From positions 1-10,606 of the forward strand of contig DATJQP010000068.1 of assembly GCA_035505655.1 (NCBI GenBank): DNA of 10,606 bases, written 5' to 3'. The notes under the pieces were generated by a model, which was not told where the DNA came from, ran no database searches, and worked only from the letters and a program-made list of their open reading frames with translations. Below are positions 1-7,692 of the stretch, piece after piece. Position numbers and translations under genes: made by a program. Source of the DNA: JAGVPT01 sp035505655 (GTDB lineage Bacteria; Bacteroidota; Ignavibacteria; UBA10030; UBA8401). How positions within the stretch are numbered: the first letter of the stretch is position 1; each line of letters opens with the position of its first letter.

Positions 1-164
1 GGGACAAAGTGATCGTCTGGAGCGATAGCGTCCTCCATCCTGTCGCGGTCAGGTATGCCTGGGCCGACAACCCGGCCGGAGCCAACCTCTTCAACAAAGA
101 AGGGCTTCCGGCATCCCCCTTCCGGACCGACGATTGGACTCCCGTACCCGACGCAGAGCACTAA
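1..164 (+). CDS. Sialate O-acetylesterase-like protein, C-terminal end (partial)
   Basis: This is the 3' end of a gene that starts before the window; the frame begins at base 3, is open for 53 codons and stops at TAA 162-164. The visible tail contains VAVRYAWADNPAGANLFN, followed by GLPASPFRTDDW, which I recognise as the typical C-terminal end of the sialate O-acetylesterase (SASA/SGNH-like) family. Members remove O-acetyl groups from sialic acids or, in polysaccharide-utilising bacteria, from acetylated plant glycans, usually outside the cytoplasm. The catalytic Ser and His residues lie upstream and cannot be seen. The next gene on the same strand encodes a GH105-type hydrolase, which fits a polysaccharide-degradation locus. 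The family assignment rests on the tail only, so the precise substrate is open. Confidence 0.8.
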   Translation, partial: DKVIVWSDSVLHPVAVRYAWADNPAGANLFNKEGLPASPFRTDDWTPVPDAEH

Positions 165-463
165 ACCGGGGATCATAAGACGAGTCTTCGAGTTCGGGGG
201 AATTGCACGCTTCGTGCCGATCTCGGCGCGGGATTTTCCGTCATGAAGCTGAGCACCAGTTCTGATCTCGCTCACACGATCCTTCCACCTTCATATCTTA
301 TCGGAGAGGGCCCGGAGTGTCCTCCCGGGCTCCACGACGAATCGAGGGTTCTCCGCTGCTTGAAGAAATAGAGGAAGATTTTTGTGGGTCTCCCCTCGAG
401 AGAATGTGGAGAAGCATCCACTTGAGTGGAAGCGAACTCACTAGTCAACATTCAAGGAAGAGT
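165..463. other. Intergenic region / leader before the GH105 gene
   Basis: No convincing gene is visible between the esterase stop and the chosen GH105 start. A small perfect stem (GCACG 205-209, CGTGC 213-217) has no following T run and is not a convincing terminator. A weak sigma-70-like pair, CTCACA 271-276 and TATCTT 294-299 with 17 nt between, could drive the GH105 gene but matches the consensus poorly. GGAGAGGG at 303-310 followed by GTG at 317 offers an alternative upstream start for the GH105 gene. Confidence 0.4.
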
Positions 464-1753
464 ATGGAATCTCTGATCCAGCCACCCTCCGCCGCCGATC
501 GGCACGCTTCATCCTGGAGAAGGTTATTCCTTCCCGCGATTATGGGCGTCGCTGCAACTGTCTTGAGTTCCCAAACTACCGAGGCACAACTGCCGCCGCA
601 GACCTTAGAAAAGATTCGTTCGGTTGCCGATGGCGTCATTCGGACCAGCAGCTTCCGGTTTTCAGACAAGAAGAGCCAGGCGGTTTATGCTTCGACAGGG
701 GAAATTCCGGATGGGGCCGAGGTTCGGGTGGAAGGCCAATACAACGATTGGCGATACTGGAACGGGGTTCTTAACCTGGCGATGTTTGAAGCCGGCGAGG
801 CGCTGGGCGATTCGGCGTACCTTGAGTTCCCGGTGAAGAACATCGCCTTTGCGTTCGACAACGCCCCGTTCTTCGAAAAACGGTATCATGGAGAACCGAA
901 ATGGGATTATCCCTTCGCCCAGAAGTTCACGATGGATGAACTGGACGATTGCGGCGCGATGGGAGCAAGCGTCATCGAAGTCTATCGGCGCAAACCCCGT
1001 CCCGAGTACCGCGCATACATCGACAGTGCCGCCAAGTTCATCACTTCGAGAGAATATCGGCTCGCGGACAGCACTTTTGTGCGTCCATTTCCCGAGCGAT
1101 GGACGATCTGGGCTGACGATCTCTACATGAGCGTCTCCTTCCTTGCTCGAATGGGGGCTTTGACGGGAGATTCCCGCTATTTTGACGACGCCGCGAGGCA
1201 GGTAGTGAACTTTCACCAGCACCTGTTCGATGCGTCAAAAGGATTGATGGTGCACTGTTGGTACTCATCATCCGACCGGCAAGGGATCGCCTTTTGGGGG
1301 AGGGCAAACGGATGGGCGTTGATGGCGGAAGTGAACCTCCTCGACAGGATCCCGAAGAATCATCCGATGCACGATACCCTCCTGACCCTTCTTCGACGCC
1401 ACATTTTCGGCATCGCGCGTTGGCAGGGAAGCGAGGGGCTCTGGCATCAGCTCCTCGACAAAGAGGATTCATATCTGGAGACGTCGTGCAGCGCGATGTT
1501 TGCCTACGCGATCGCCCGGAGCGTCAATCAGGGATACATTGAGAAGAGATACTCCTCGATCGCGCTAAGAGGTTGGGAAGGGGTGATGACGAAGATTCTT
1601 CCGGACGGAGAGGTTGAGGGAGTATGTGCGGGGACCGGCGTCGGAGATGATCTCGTTTTCTATTACCAGCGCCCCACTCCGATCAACGATCCTCACGGCA
1701 CGGGGGCGGTTATCCTTGCTGGAGTTGAGGTGCTGCGACTAAGTAACAAATAG
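464..1753 (+). CDS. Secreted GH105-family unsaturated glycuronyl hydrolase
   Basis: Predicted glycoside hydrolase of family 105 (YteR/YesR-like, alpha/alpha-barrel), which removes the unsaturated uronic acid left at the non-reducing end of oligosaccharides by polysaccharide lyases, for example from rhamnogalacturonan. With the ATG at 464 the protein has 429 residues. An n-region ending in RR, a hydrophobic stretch (LFLPAIMGVAATVL) and SSQTTEAQ form a likely signal peptide. Family hallmarks are WADDLYMS at 216-223 (the Asp pair contains the presumed catalytic Asp), His264 in VHCWY, and WGRANGW at 278-284. GLWHQLLD and YLETSCSAMFAYAI follow. AAGGAAG at 454-460 is a good ribosome site for this ATG. 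The same frame is open to a GTG at 317, itself preceded by GGAGAGGG, which would add 49 residues with no visible domain. Exact substrate is not determined. Confidence 0.88.
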   Translation: MESLIQPPSAADRHASSWRRLFLPAIMGVAATVLSSQTTEAQLPPQTLEKIRSVADGVIRTSSFRFSDKKSQAVYASTGEIPDGAEVRVEGQYNDWRYWNGVLNLAMFEAGEALGDSAYLEFPVKNIAFAFDNAPFFEKRYHGEPKWDYPFAQKFTMDELDDCGAMGASVIEVYRRKPRPEYRAYIDSAAKFITSREYRLADSTFVRPFPERWTIWADDLYMSVSFLARMGALTGDSRYFDDAARQVVNFHQHLFDASKGLMVHCWYSSSDRQGIAFWGRANGWALMAEVNLLDRIPKNHPMHDTLLTLLRRHIFGIARWQGSEGLWHQLLDKEDSYLETSCSAMFAYAIARSVNQGYIEKRYSSIALRGWEGVMTKILPDGEVEGVCAGTGVGDDLVFYYQRPTPINDPHGTGAVILAGVEVLRLSNK

Positions 1754-1773
1754 ATTGGGGGAATCGTCGCTGG

Positions 1774-1901
1774 TCTGCAAAGTCCAAGGTCCGAAGTTGA
1801 AGGTCTTCGGCGAGCCCCAATGCTGATTCTTAGTTCTTGGTTTGGAGTTCGAGGTTCGTAGTTCGTGGGACCTGTCTTACGTCTTATATCTTACCTCTTC
1901 C
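1774..1901. repeat. Degenerate tandem heptamer repeats between convergent genes
   Basis: The gap between the GH105 stop and the response-regulator stop is built largely of imperfect 7-base units. One tract (1774-1808) has five units, such as AGTCCAA and GGTCCGA. A second tract (1825-1901, in a different phase) has about ten or eleven, including AGTTCTT, GGTTCGT and AGTTCGT, with A and G often alternating at the first base. The last units drift to GTCTTAC, GTCTTAT and ATCTTAC. The 7-base periodicity is seen directly; no function can be read. The part 1791-1810 can also pair as CCGAAG with CTTCGG, a weak hairpin without a T run. Confidence 0.6.
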
Positions 1902-2645
1902 TCAGATCTTCCTGATCGCCTCCGCGTAGCCCCTGCTCACGACCAGCTCCGTCTGCGCTTTGTCCTTGAGCCGCACCTTCTGTTTTCCCCCGAACCACTT
2001 CACGATTTCGCGTACGTACTTCAGGTTGACGATTGCTGATCGATGGATCCGGGCAAAATCCCGCCCATCCAGCTTCTGCTCGAGTTCGTTGAGGGTCTCG
2101 TCGATGAGGTGCTCCTGATCCACCGTGTGAAGGAATGTGTACTTGTCCTTTGCCTCGAAGTAGACGATGTCCGCGGTGTCGACGAGGACGATTTTATCTC
2201 CGGTCCGGACCCGCAGTCGCCTCAACGCCGGCGAAGAGAGATGTGTCAGGAGCTGCTCCAGCCGGTCCGCCATGTCACTCCCCTGTGGCGACTGAAAATG
2301 GAGAAGCTTCTCAATCGCTTTGTCGAGGCGTTGCTGTTCTATAGGCTTGAGGAGATAATCGACTGAATTCTCCTCGAAAGCCTTCAGCGCGTATTCGTCG
2401 TACGCCGTGGTAAAGATAATGAGGGGTTTGTGCCGCAGCCGTCGGACAACTTCAAACCCATCGAACGGCGGCATTTGCACGTCGAGGAAGATCAGGTCGG
2501 GCTTAAGTGATCCGACCCGCTCGACAGCCTCCTCGCCATTCGACGCCTCCCCCACGACCTCGATGCTCTCATACTCCTGCAGCATCTTCCGGAGGCGCTT
2601 CCGCGCGAGCTCTTCGTCGTCAATGATGATCGCCCTCAGGTGCAT
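1902..2645 (-). CDS. LytTR-family response regulator
   Basis: A 247-residue DNA-binding response regulator of the LytTR (AgrA/AlgR) class. Residues 1-120 form the receiver domain: acidic pocket D9-D10, phosphoacceptor Asp55 in LIFLDVQMP, switch Thr80 in FTTAYDEYA and Lys100 in the KP pair. Residues about 144-244 form the LytTR domain, with VYFEAKDKYT, FARIHRSAIVNL and VVSRGYAEAI. Such domains bind paired direct repeats upstream of target promoters. The gene starts 9 nt after the kinase stop, and no Shine-Dalgarno motif is visible in that short spacer, so its translation is probably coupled to the kinase gene. It is the last gene of the leftward operon. The natural partner is the adjacent LytS-type kinase; the likeliest target is its own operon, which is inference. 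Confidence 0.93.
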   Translation of the reverse strand: MHLRAIIIDDEELARKRLRKMLQEYESIEVVGEASNGEEAVERVGSLKPDLIFLDVQMPPFDGFEVVRRLRHKPLIIFTTAYDEYALKAFEENSVDYLLKPIEQQRLDKAIEKLLHFQSPQGSDMADRLEQLLTHLSSPALRRLRVRTGDKIVLVDTADIVYFEAKDKYTFLHTVDQEHLIDETLNELEQKLDGRDFARIHRSAIVNLKYVREIVKWFGGKQKVRLKDKAQTELVVSRGYAEAIRKI

Positions 2646-2654
2646 TGGCGTTTG

Positions 2655-3689
2655 TTATGCAGCGGGAATCGTTATCTGGAAATGTGCTCCCCGGTCGGGG
2701 ATGATCCGGAGAGATGCTGCGTCGCCGTACCTGAGCCGCAGCCGCTCCTCGATGCTCTTGAGTCCGAATCCCCCCTCCGTCAACCCTCCATCCAGCCCTT
2801 TCCCGTCGTCGATCACCGAAATGAGACAATGGCCATCCTTTTGTCCTACCTCAACGCGGACGGTTCCGCCGCGGACCTGGGAAGCCAAGCCGTGCTTGAT
2901 GCTGTTTTCCACAAGGGGCTGGATGATGAGCGCGGGGATCGTCAGGTCACGCAATGGCTCCTCGCACGTGATCTCGTAGCGGAGACGATCTCCGAATCGG
3001 ACTTTTTCGATTTCGAGGTAGATCCGTATGATGTCGAGCTCCTCGGCAAGCGTCACCGTGTCGCGGTCCGCGCTCTTGAGCGTGTATCGAAAGATGTCGG
3101 AGAGCTTCTCCACCGTTGCCTCGGCCGATTTCGGGTTTTCCGAGATGAGGCTCGCGATGGAGTTCAGGGTGTTGAAAAGGAAATGCGGGTTGATCCTCGC
3201 CTGAAGCGCCTTTAACTCCGCTTCCATCCGGGTTCTGTTGAGGCGCTCCTCGTTGAGTTCCTTCTCCTTGAGCGCCGCGGCCATTCTTTCCACCCGGGCC
3301 CTCAGGGTAAAATAGACCACCGCGAGCGTGCCGAAGAGGGCGGAAAGGACGAAATTCATCGAGAGGAGCCGCACTTCGTCGTGCCAGGCGAACTTGTAGC
3401 CGACGGTGACAATCAGGATTCCGATCCCTACCTCGGTCCCGATGAGCCCGCCGGCGAGAAACGTCACGAGCTGCAGGAAGTATCGCACAGGCCTCATCAA
3501 CCTGCTCAGTCGGGCCGAGAAGAAATACATGATGGTGTGGATGGAGAATCCGATACACATCGAGAAGACAAACGAGCTGTAAAGGGCTTCCTTCCAGAAG
3601 TGGGGTTGGCTGTAGATGAACCCCGCGGCGATGACAAAGGTGATGATGAGGCAGAAAATGAACGTGCGGAGGAGTTCGTCTCTTTTCAT
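2655..3689 (-). CDS. LytS/YehU-type membrane sensor histidine kinase
   Basis: A 344-residue histidine kinase of the His_kinase (PF06580) type. The N-terminal third has about four hydrophobic segments, near residues 9-26, 36-58, 70-98 and 108-128, with no obvious large extracytoplasmic sensor domain. A charged, probably coiled-coil linker (130-160) leads to the phosphoacceptor motif INPHFLFNTLNS with His169. The ATPase domain shows the N box QPLVENSIKHG (Asn262), DDGKGLD at 294-300 and GFGLKSIEERL. The start codon overlaps the stop of the barrel gene upstream as ATGA (3686-3689), so the two genes are translationally coupled. It should phosphorylate the LytTR regulator encoded just downstream. 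The ligand is unknown. The few short loops suggest it senses membrane state or a neighbouring protein, which is inference. Confidence 0.93.
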   Translation of the reverse strand: MKRDELLRTFIFCLIITFVIAAGFIYSQPHFWKEALYSSFVFSMCIGFSIHTIMYFFSARLSRLMRPVRYFLQLVTFLAGGLIGTEVGIGILIVTVGYKFAWHDEVRLLSMNFVLSALFGTLAVVYFTLRARVERMAAALKEKELNEERLNRTRMEAELKALQARINPHFLFNTLNSIASLISENPKSAEATVEKLSDIFRYTLKSADRDTVTLAEELDIIRIYLEIEKVRFGDRLRYEITCEEPLRDLTIPALIIQPLVENSIKHGLASQVRGGTVRVEVGQKDGHCLISVIDDGKGLDGGLTEGGFGLKSIEERLRLRYGDAASLRIIPDRGAHFQITIPAA

Positions 3690-4963
3690 AATTGCACCTG
3701 GACCCCCAGGTTAGAGCTGGTCTTTGTGAAAAGGGCGCCGTATTCCGAGTCGCTGCTGCCAAGGAAGGAAGTGAGCCTCCCGTAAACCGAGACGTACTGT
3801 GAAACCCGGTACGTCACGGTCGGCACAAGGACGACGCTGGCGTCGTCTGCATTCATAAGTTGGATAAACTCGAAGCTCCAGTCCCCCGTGGTGTAAAACT
3901 CGCGGCCAAAGAGATAGTCCCGCATCGTCCCTTTCGGCGAAAGGGTCTCGAGCGCCCAGAGAAGATTCAGGCGGGACGGTCCGATGAGCTGGGGCGGAAC
4001 CCCGATCACTCCTTGCTGGATATCGTTCTGAAACTTAACAAACTTCCACCATTGATTCCATTGGTCCCGGCTCAACCCGTCGAGGTTCCGGTAAAATTCC
4101 GCCGCGAAGTTGAGTCCGTTCTCGAAGGTGTACTGAGCCCCCAGGAGCAGTTTGTAGAAAATCCTGTCCGAATGATCGTACAGGGCCGTGTACGGGAAAA
4201 TCGCATAGATCTGGTCCGGGTCCGGCGAGACGAGGGCATCGTGATACGTCATCGATGAGCCCTCCTTCCCCAGAAATTCGCCATGGAGTTCAAGTCCTTC
4301 GCCGATCACGTACGACATATTTGTTCCGGCCTCCAGGCGGTCCCCCTCACGGTAATGAAGGATTCCAGACAAATCGAGCCCCTTGATAAATGTGTATGCC
4401 CGGAGTGCGTAGTCGTGTGTCCCCCAGTGAAAGGCGCCGGATCTCACTTGCGCGTCGTTCAGGTAGACGAGAGTGAGCGAGCTCCTCCCCATGAATGCAT
4501 TGAGGGAGACAAGGGTGCGGCCGACATTCTGGCCAAGCCGGTCCGACGGGTCGGAGGGAGTCCTCTGCGGTTCGACCACGCCTGTCGGGTTGAAGGCATA
4601 GCCGGGTCCCCACTTGAGGATCTTTCGTCCAACCGTGAGATCGAAGTTGTCGGAAAGGGAGAGGTCGTAGGAGAGTTCCCTGATCGCCGTACTATAGTCG
4701 GGGACGGTCGTGTTGGAAGCCAGGGCCGAAAAGTTCAGAGAGGTCGAAAGACCCCCGTAGCCGAGGTAGAGGTTGGAGACGGCCGTGTTTGACCGGATCG
4801 GTTGAGGGAGCGTTCTGTTCTCCTCGTTCACCGGCGTGGAAAGATTCAACTTTGAATAGGCTGCCTCGTCGACAATCGAGAACCGGTAGTCAAAGTCCTG
4901 CGCCCTCACCTCGCTCGCCGCGAGAATGGCCGCGGCAGCCATGAGAGTCTGGTACCGGTTCAT
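3686..4963 (-). CDS. Outer-membrane beta-barrel protein (DUF1302/porin-like)
   Basis: A 425-residue exported protein. A short basic start, an Ala-rich hydrophobic core and EVRAQ form a signal peptide (about residues 1-22). The rest is rich in alternating hydrophobic/aromatic strands, turns with Asn, Asp and Gly, and ends in VQVQL, consistent with an outer-membrane barrel. The segment TVGRKILKWGPGYAFNPTG (about 110-128) recalls the 'GRQ..WG' region of DUF1302-type barrels, but I cannot confirm the family. ATG 4963 overlaps the TGA of the preceding gene by one base (TGATG); a GTG three bases earlier is an alternative start. GGAGAAG stands at the expected distance. It sits between the LolA-like gene and the kinase gene, so it probably provides the outer-membrane step of the same system. 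What passes through it is unknown. Confidence 0.72.
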   Translation of the reverse strand: MNRYQTLMAAAAILAASEVRAQDFDYRFSIVDEAAYSKLNLSTPVNEENRTLPQPIRSNTAVSNLYLGYGGLSTSLNFSALASNTTVPDYSTAIRELSYDLSLSDNFDLTVGRKILKWGPGYAFNPTGVVEPQRTPSDPSDRLGQNVGRTLVSLNAFMGRSSLTLVYLNDAQVRSGAFHWGTHDYALRAYTFIKGLDLSGILHYREGDRLEAGTNMSYVIGEGLELHGEFLGKEGSSMTYHDALVSPDPDQIYAIFPYTALYDHSDRIFYKLLLGAQYTFENGLNFAAEFYRNLDGLSRDQWNQWWKFVKFQNDIQQGVIGVPPQLIGPSRLNLLWALETLSPKGTMRDYLFGREFYTTGDWSFEFIQLMNADDASVVLVPTVTYRVSQYVSVYGRLTSFLGSSDSEYGALFTKTSSNLGVQVQL

Positions 4964-5727
4964 CACCGCAGCTTCTCCAGGTAATCTTTGTTGAAGTACT
5001 TCTCCGGCAGCTCCCGCTCGGCGTATGACGAATATTTCATGATCGTCGACCTCCCTTCACGAAGGCGGTCGGTGATCGTCATCTGCGTCAGAAGGATCTT
5101 TCCGTCGAGGTTCTCGTACTTGTCAAAGGTGATGGATTTGTAGTGTTTGCCGGAAATGAGATAGATCTCGGCCCGTTTGGGTTGGTGCGTTGTTTTCTCG
5201 ATCCAGTATTCGATCCGCTTGTAGGTCGCCCCATCCCGTTTCGCCGTCAGCTCAAGAACATAGCAGGCGTGACCGTTAAACGTCTCATCCCGCAGGATTT
5301 TTGCGGCATAGTCCTCGGCGTATCGTGTCCGCGCGACATCGCCGTTGGAGGCATCTCCCATGAGGCGCTGGAGCGGCGTAATTCTGATCGGCTTCCGGGT
5401 GTTGGGCATGTAGATCCACATGTCGTCATCGACCATGAGGAGGTATTGCCCCTTGACGTCAGCGTTCATGAATTTCACGAGGGTCTTGTTCATCCCCTTT
5501 ATGCTGACATCGAAGACTCCCTTTTCCTTCAGATCCCCATCTTCGTAGTTGAGGATCGTCGTCGTCACCGAATATGAATTCCAGCCGTTTCGACTAAGGT
5601 CGGAATAACGGAGGAGTTCATCGGCGTCCGGTCTGCTCCCCTCCTGCGGGGCAGGGGGTTGGGCGAAGAGTGTCCCCCCCAGAAACAATGTCAGGGTAAA
5701 CGCGAGCATTATTGTAGTCGTTTTCAT
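4963..5727 (-). CDS. LolA-like periplasmic protein (PF17131-type, outer-membrane lipoprotein-sorting)
   Basis: A protein of 254 residues with a signal peptide (MKTTTIMLAF to LFAQ, about 23 residues) and no lipobox, so probably soluble in the periplasm. The mature part starts with ELLRYSDLSRNGWNSYS and contains MWIYMPNTRKPIRITPLQ (103-120) and GDASNGDVAR (124-133). These are hallmarks of the LolA_like family annotated as outer-membrane lipoprotein-sorting proteins, whose fold is a half-open beta barrel that holds acyl chains. Related proteins are often encoded with a membrane transporter and an outer-membrane barrel, as here. I prefer ATG 5727 because GGAGAA stands at a good distance and the signal peptide begins directly. 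An ATG at 5748, overlapping the permease stop as ATGA, would add seven residues. Cargo is unknown: lipoprotein or lipid. Confidence 0.85.
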   Translation of the reverse strand: MKTTTIMLAFTLTLFLGGTLFAQPPAPQEGSRPDADELLRYSDLSRNGWNSYSVTTTILNYEDGDLKEKGVFDVSIKGMNKTLVKFMNADVKGQYLLMVDDDMWIYMPNTRKPIRITPLQRLMGDASNGDVARTRYAEDYAAKILRDETFNGHACYVLELTAKRDGATYKRIEYWIEKTTHQPKRAEIYLISGKHYKSITFDKYENLDGKILLTQMTITDRLREGRSTIMKYSSYAERELPEKYFNKDYLEKLR

Positions 5728-5744
5728 CCTGTTCTCCGGTCGGT

Positions 5745-6971
5745 TCATACGTGTCCCAGGGCATCGACGATCTTTAGCCGCGATGCTTTGTAGGCGGGGA
5801 AGATCGTGGCGAGGACCGTGGTCACGGCGATAAGAAGGAAAACCGCCACATAGAGGGTCGGGACGTAGTCGACGATGAGGGGATACCCGCGGGTGCTTCC
5901 GGGAGGAGCCGGCATCATGATACCGGCCTGGTTGACCAGTCCCGAAAGGATCAGCGCCACCACGAGCCCGAGTCCGCCCCCGAGAGCGCCGACGATGAGT
6001 CCCTCGTAGAGGAAGTTCATCATGAGCCGGAGGGGGGATGTCCCGACGGCGAGTTGCGTTCCGATTTCTTTCGTACGCTCGAAGATCGACATCATCATCG
6101 TGTTCGAGCTGCTGAGAACGACGATGACGAAGATGATCACGCCGAGGAATCCGAAGATCGCGTTGTAGAGGCGGACCACGGCATTATAGAAAGTCGCCAT
6201 CTCGAACCACCGCTTCGCCTTGATCCCGGGGAGGAGATGCTCGAGCTTCTGAGCCACCTCTTCGGTTTTGTCCGTCTCGTCAAGGACGACGACGAGCTTC
6301 GAGACTTTTGCGGAGTTGAGAAGCTGCTGGGCTGTAGGGAGGCTTACCATCAGGGCGCGTTCGTCATACTCCGGGATACCGGTCGAATAGATTCCGGCCA
6401 CTTTGACGTCCATCGCGTTGAGCGCCCCCTTCGAGGTCGTCGTCATGAGGGTCAGGTATTCGCCGACTTTTGCTTTGAGTGATTTTGCCAGCCCCTTTGC
6501 AAGGATGACCTCGCTTTCCGTGGCGTTGGCCTGGGTTTCTCCAAGAAATTTCCCCGTATCGACCGCAAGGGCAAACCCGGCCAACTTTGTCTCCTTCTCC
6601 GGTTCGACTCCGCGCCCGAGAAAGGCGACCGACTTGTCGCCGTTTGAGATGAGCCCCATGAACTCCACACGGGCCATGCTGAAGCGAACATGGTCGAGGG
6701 CGAGGATCTTCCGTTTCATCGCGTCGGCGCTGTCGATCCCCAGCTCCAGGGGCCGCTCCTCTTCGCGCTGGAGCGCCTCCTCCGTGAAGAGCTGGATGTG
6801 TCCCAACTGTCCCCGGATCGTCGATTCGCTCAACCCTCTGAACGAAAATGCGATAAACCCACCCGCGAGGATGAGAGCCGTGGCACCGAAGACGAGCACG
6901 AGACCCGTGATGATCGTCCTGCGCCGGTTACGGAAGACATTCTTCGTTGCGAGCTTGATAAACTTGAACAT
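5745..6971 (-). CDS. ABC transporter permease, FtsX/MacB/LolE type
   Basis: A 408-residue inner-membrane permease. The topology is that of MacB_PCD plus FtsX: a basic N-terminus (KNVFRNRRRT), TM1 at about 19-44, a large periplasmic domain at 45-270, then TM2 (272-294), TM3 (320-348) and TM4 (372-395). The cytoplasmic segment ERTKEIGTQLAVGTSP after TM2 is the coupling helix of the family, and the end FPAYKASRLKIVDALGHV is also typical. The start is supported by AAAGGAG about nine bases upstream. It lies 19 nt after the ATPase gene. Only one permease gene is present, so it would work as a homodimer like MacB rather than as a LolC/LolE pair. Such proteins do not move substrate through a channel but pass force to the periplasm, for example to release lipoproteins to LolA. 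Confidence 0.92.
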   Translation of the reverse strand: MFKFIKLATKNVFRNRRRTIITGLVLVFGATALILAGGFIAFSFRGLSESTIRGQLGHIQLFTEEALQREEERPLELGIDSADAMKRKILALDHVRFSMARVEFMGLISNGDKSVAFLGRGVEPEKETKLAGFALAVDTGKFLGETQANATESEVILAKGLAKSLKAKVGEYLTLMTTTSKGALNAMDVKVAGIYSTGIPEYDERALMVSLPTAQQLLNSAKVSKLVVVLDETDKTEEVAQKLEHLLPGIKAKRWFEMATFYNAVVRLYNAIFGFLGVIIFVIVVLSSSNTMMMSIFERTKEIGTQLAVGTSPLRLMMNFLYEGLIVGALGGGLGLVVALILSGLVNQAGIMMPAPPGSTRGYPLIVDYVPTLYVAVFLLIAVTTVLATIFPAYKASRLKIVDALGHV

Positions 6972-6990
6972 TGGTGCTTCTCCTTTGCCG

Positions 6991-7668
6991 TTAAGCGTTG
7001 ACGATCGCCCCGTCGTGAAGCTTCACGACTCTCCGGGCGTAGCTGAGGACCAACTGGTCGTGCGTTGAAAAGAGGAAGGTCACCTTTTCCTCTTCATTGA
7101 GGGTTCTCATGAGGTCGAGGATCTCGGAGGCGGTACCGGAGTCGATGTTCGCCGTTGGTTCATCCGCGAGGACGATCCTCGGGCTGTTGACAAGGGCCCG
7201 GGCTATCGCGACGCGCTGGCGTTGGCCTCCGGAGAGCTCGTTCGGTTTGTGCTTCCGGAATTCCCACAGCTTCACATCCTTCAGCGCCCGCTCGACGAGT
7301 TCCTTTCGGATCGCGGAGGACTTCTTCGTGAGGAGGAGCGGGTATTCGACGTTCTCGTACGCCGTCAGGACCGGTATGAGGTTGAAGGTTTGAAAGATGA
7401 ACCCGAGTTTCTCGAGCCGGATCCTGTGGAGGGTCGTGAGGCCGTTGTATTTCACCTGTGCCCCTTCAAGGTAGACACGTCCCGAGGTGGGGGAATCGAT
7501 GAGACCGAGGATGTTCAGGAGGGTGGTTTTACCGCTCCCCGACGGCCCGGAGATGGAGGTAAACTCTCCTTCCTCGATCGCGAGGTCGAGCCCGCGAAGG
7601 GCCGGGACTTCAGTGTTGCCGAGCTTGTAGGTTTTTGCGAGGCTCTCTGTTTGCACGAGCGAATTCAT
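6991..7668 (-). CDS. ABC transporter ATP-binding protein, LolD/MacB type
   Basis: A 225-residue ATPase of the LolD/MacB/FtsE group. Visible motifs are Walker A GPSGSGKTT (41-49), the Q-loop Gln93 in FIFQTFNLIP, the signature LSGGQRQRVAIARAL (145-159), Walker B IVLADEPT (165-172), the D-loop around NID (174-176) and the switch His203 in STHD. The stretch FNLIPVLTAYENVEYPLLL is typical of the LolD/MacB group. It would hydrolyse ATP on the cytoplasmic face of the adjacent permease. The start at ATG 7668 has GGAG about ten bases upstream, and the gene follows the TPR gene after 24 nt. Length is normal for a stand-alone ATPase, with no fusion to the permease. Confidence 0.95.
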   Translation of the reverse strand: MNSLVQTESLAKTYKLGNTEVPALRGLDLAIEEGEFTSISGPSGSGKTTLLNILGLIDSPTSGRVYLEGAQVKYNGLTTLHRIRLEKLGFIFQTFNLIPVLTAYENVEYPLLLTKKSSAIRKELVERALKDVKLWEFRKHKPNELSGGQRQRVAIARALVNSPRIVLADEPTANIDSGTASEILDLMRTLNEEEKVTFLFSTHDQLVLSYARRVVKLHDGAIVNA

Positions 7669-7692
7669 TGTGGGATTCTCCGGTGACCGTTC

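Noticed and set aside
662..1222. Long antisense open frame (186 codons) inside the GH105 gene
   Set aside because: It is fully opposite a gene with clear family motifs, has no recognisable domain, and long shadow frames are expected in GC-rich coding sequence.
1791..1810. CCGAAG/CTTCGG hairpin as a terminator for the GH105 gene or the leftward operon
   Set aside because: Only six pairs, an eight-base loop and no T run on either strand; it falls inside the heptamer tract and is explained by it.
2646..2659. GGCGTTTGTTATGC, an attC-end-like string similar to the one at 8427-8440
   Set aside because: It is made of the last codons and stop of the histidine kinase plus the 9-nt spacer, has no inverted partner nearby, and sits inside an intact operon; most likely chance. 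It also lowers my confidence in the attC reading at 8431-8515.
2947..3762. 271-codon open frame on the same strand as the kinase in another frame
   Set aside because: Rich in Arg, His and Pro with no domain; it overlaps the kinase and the end of the barrel gene, both well supported.
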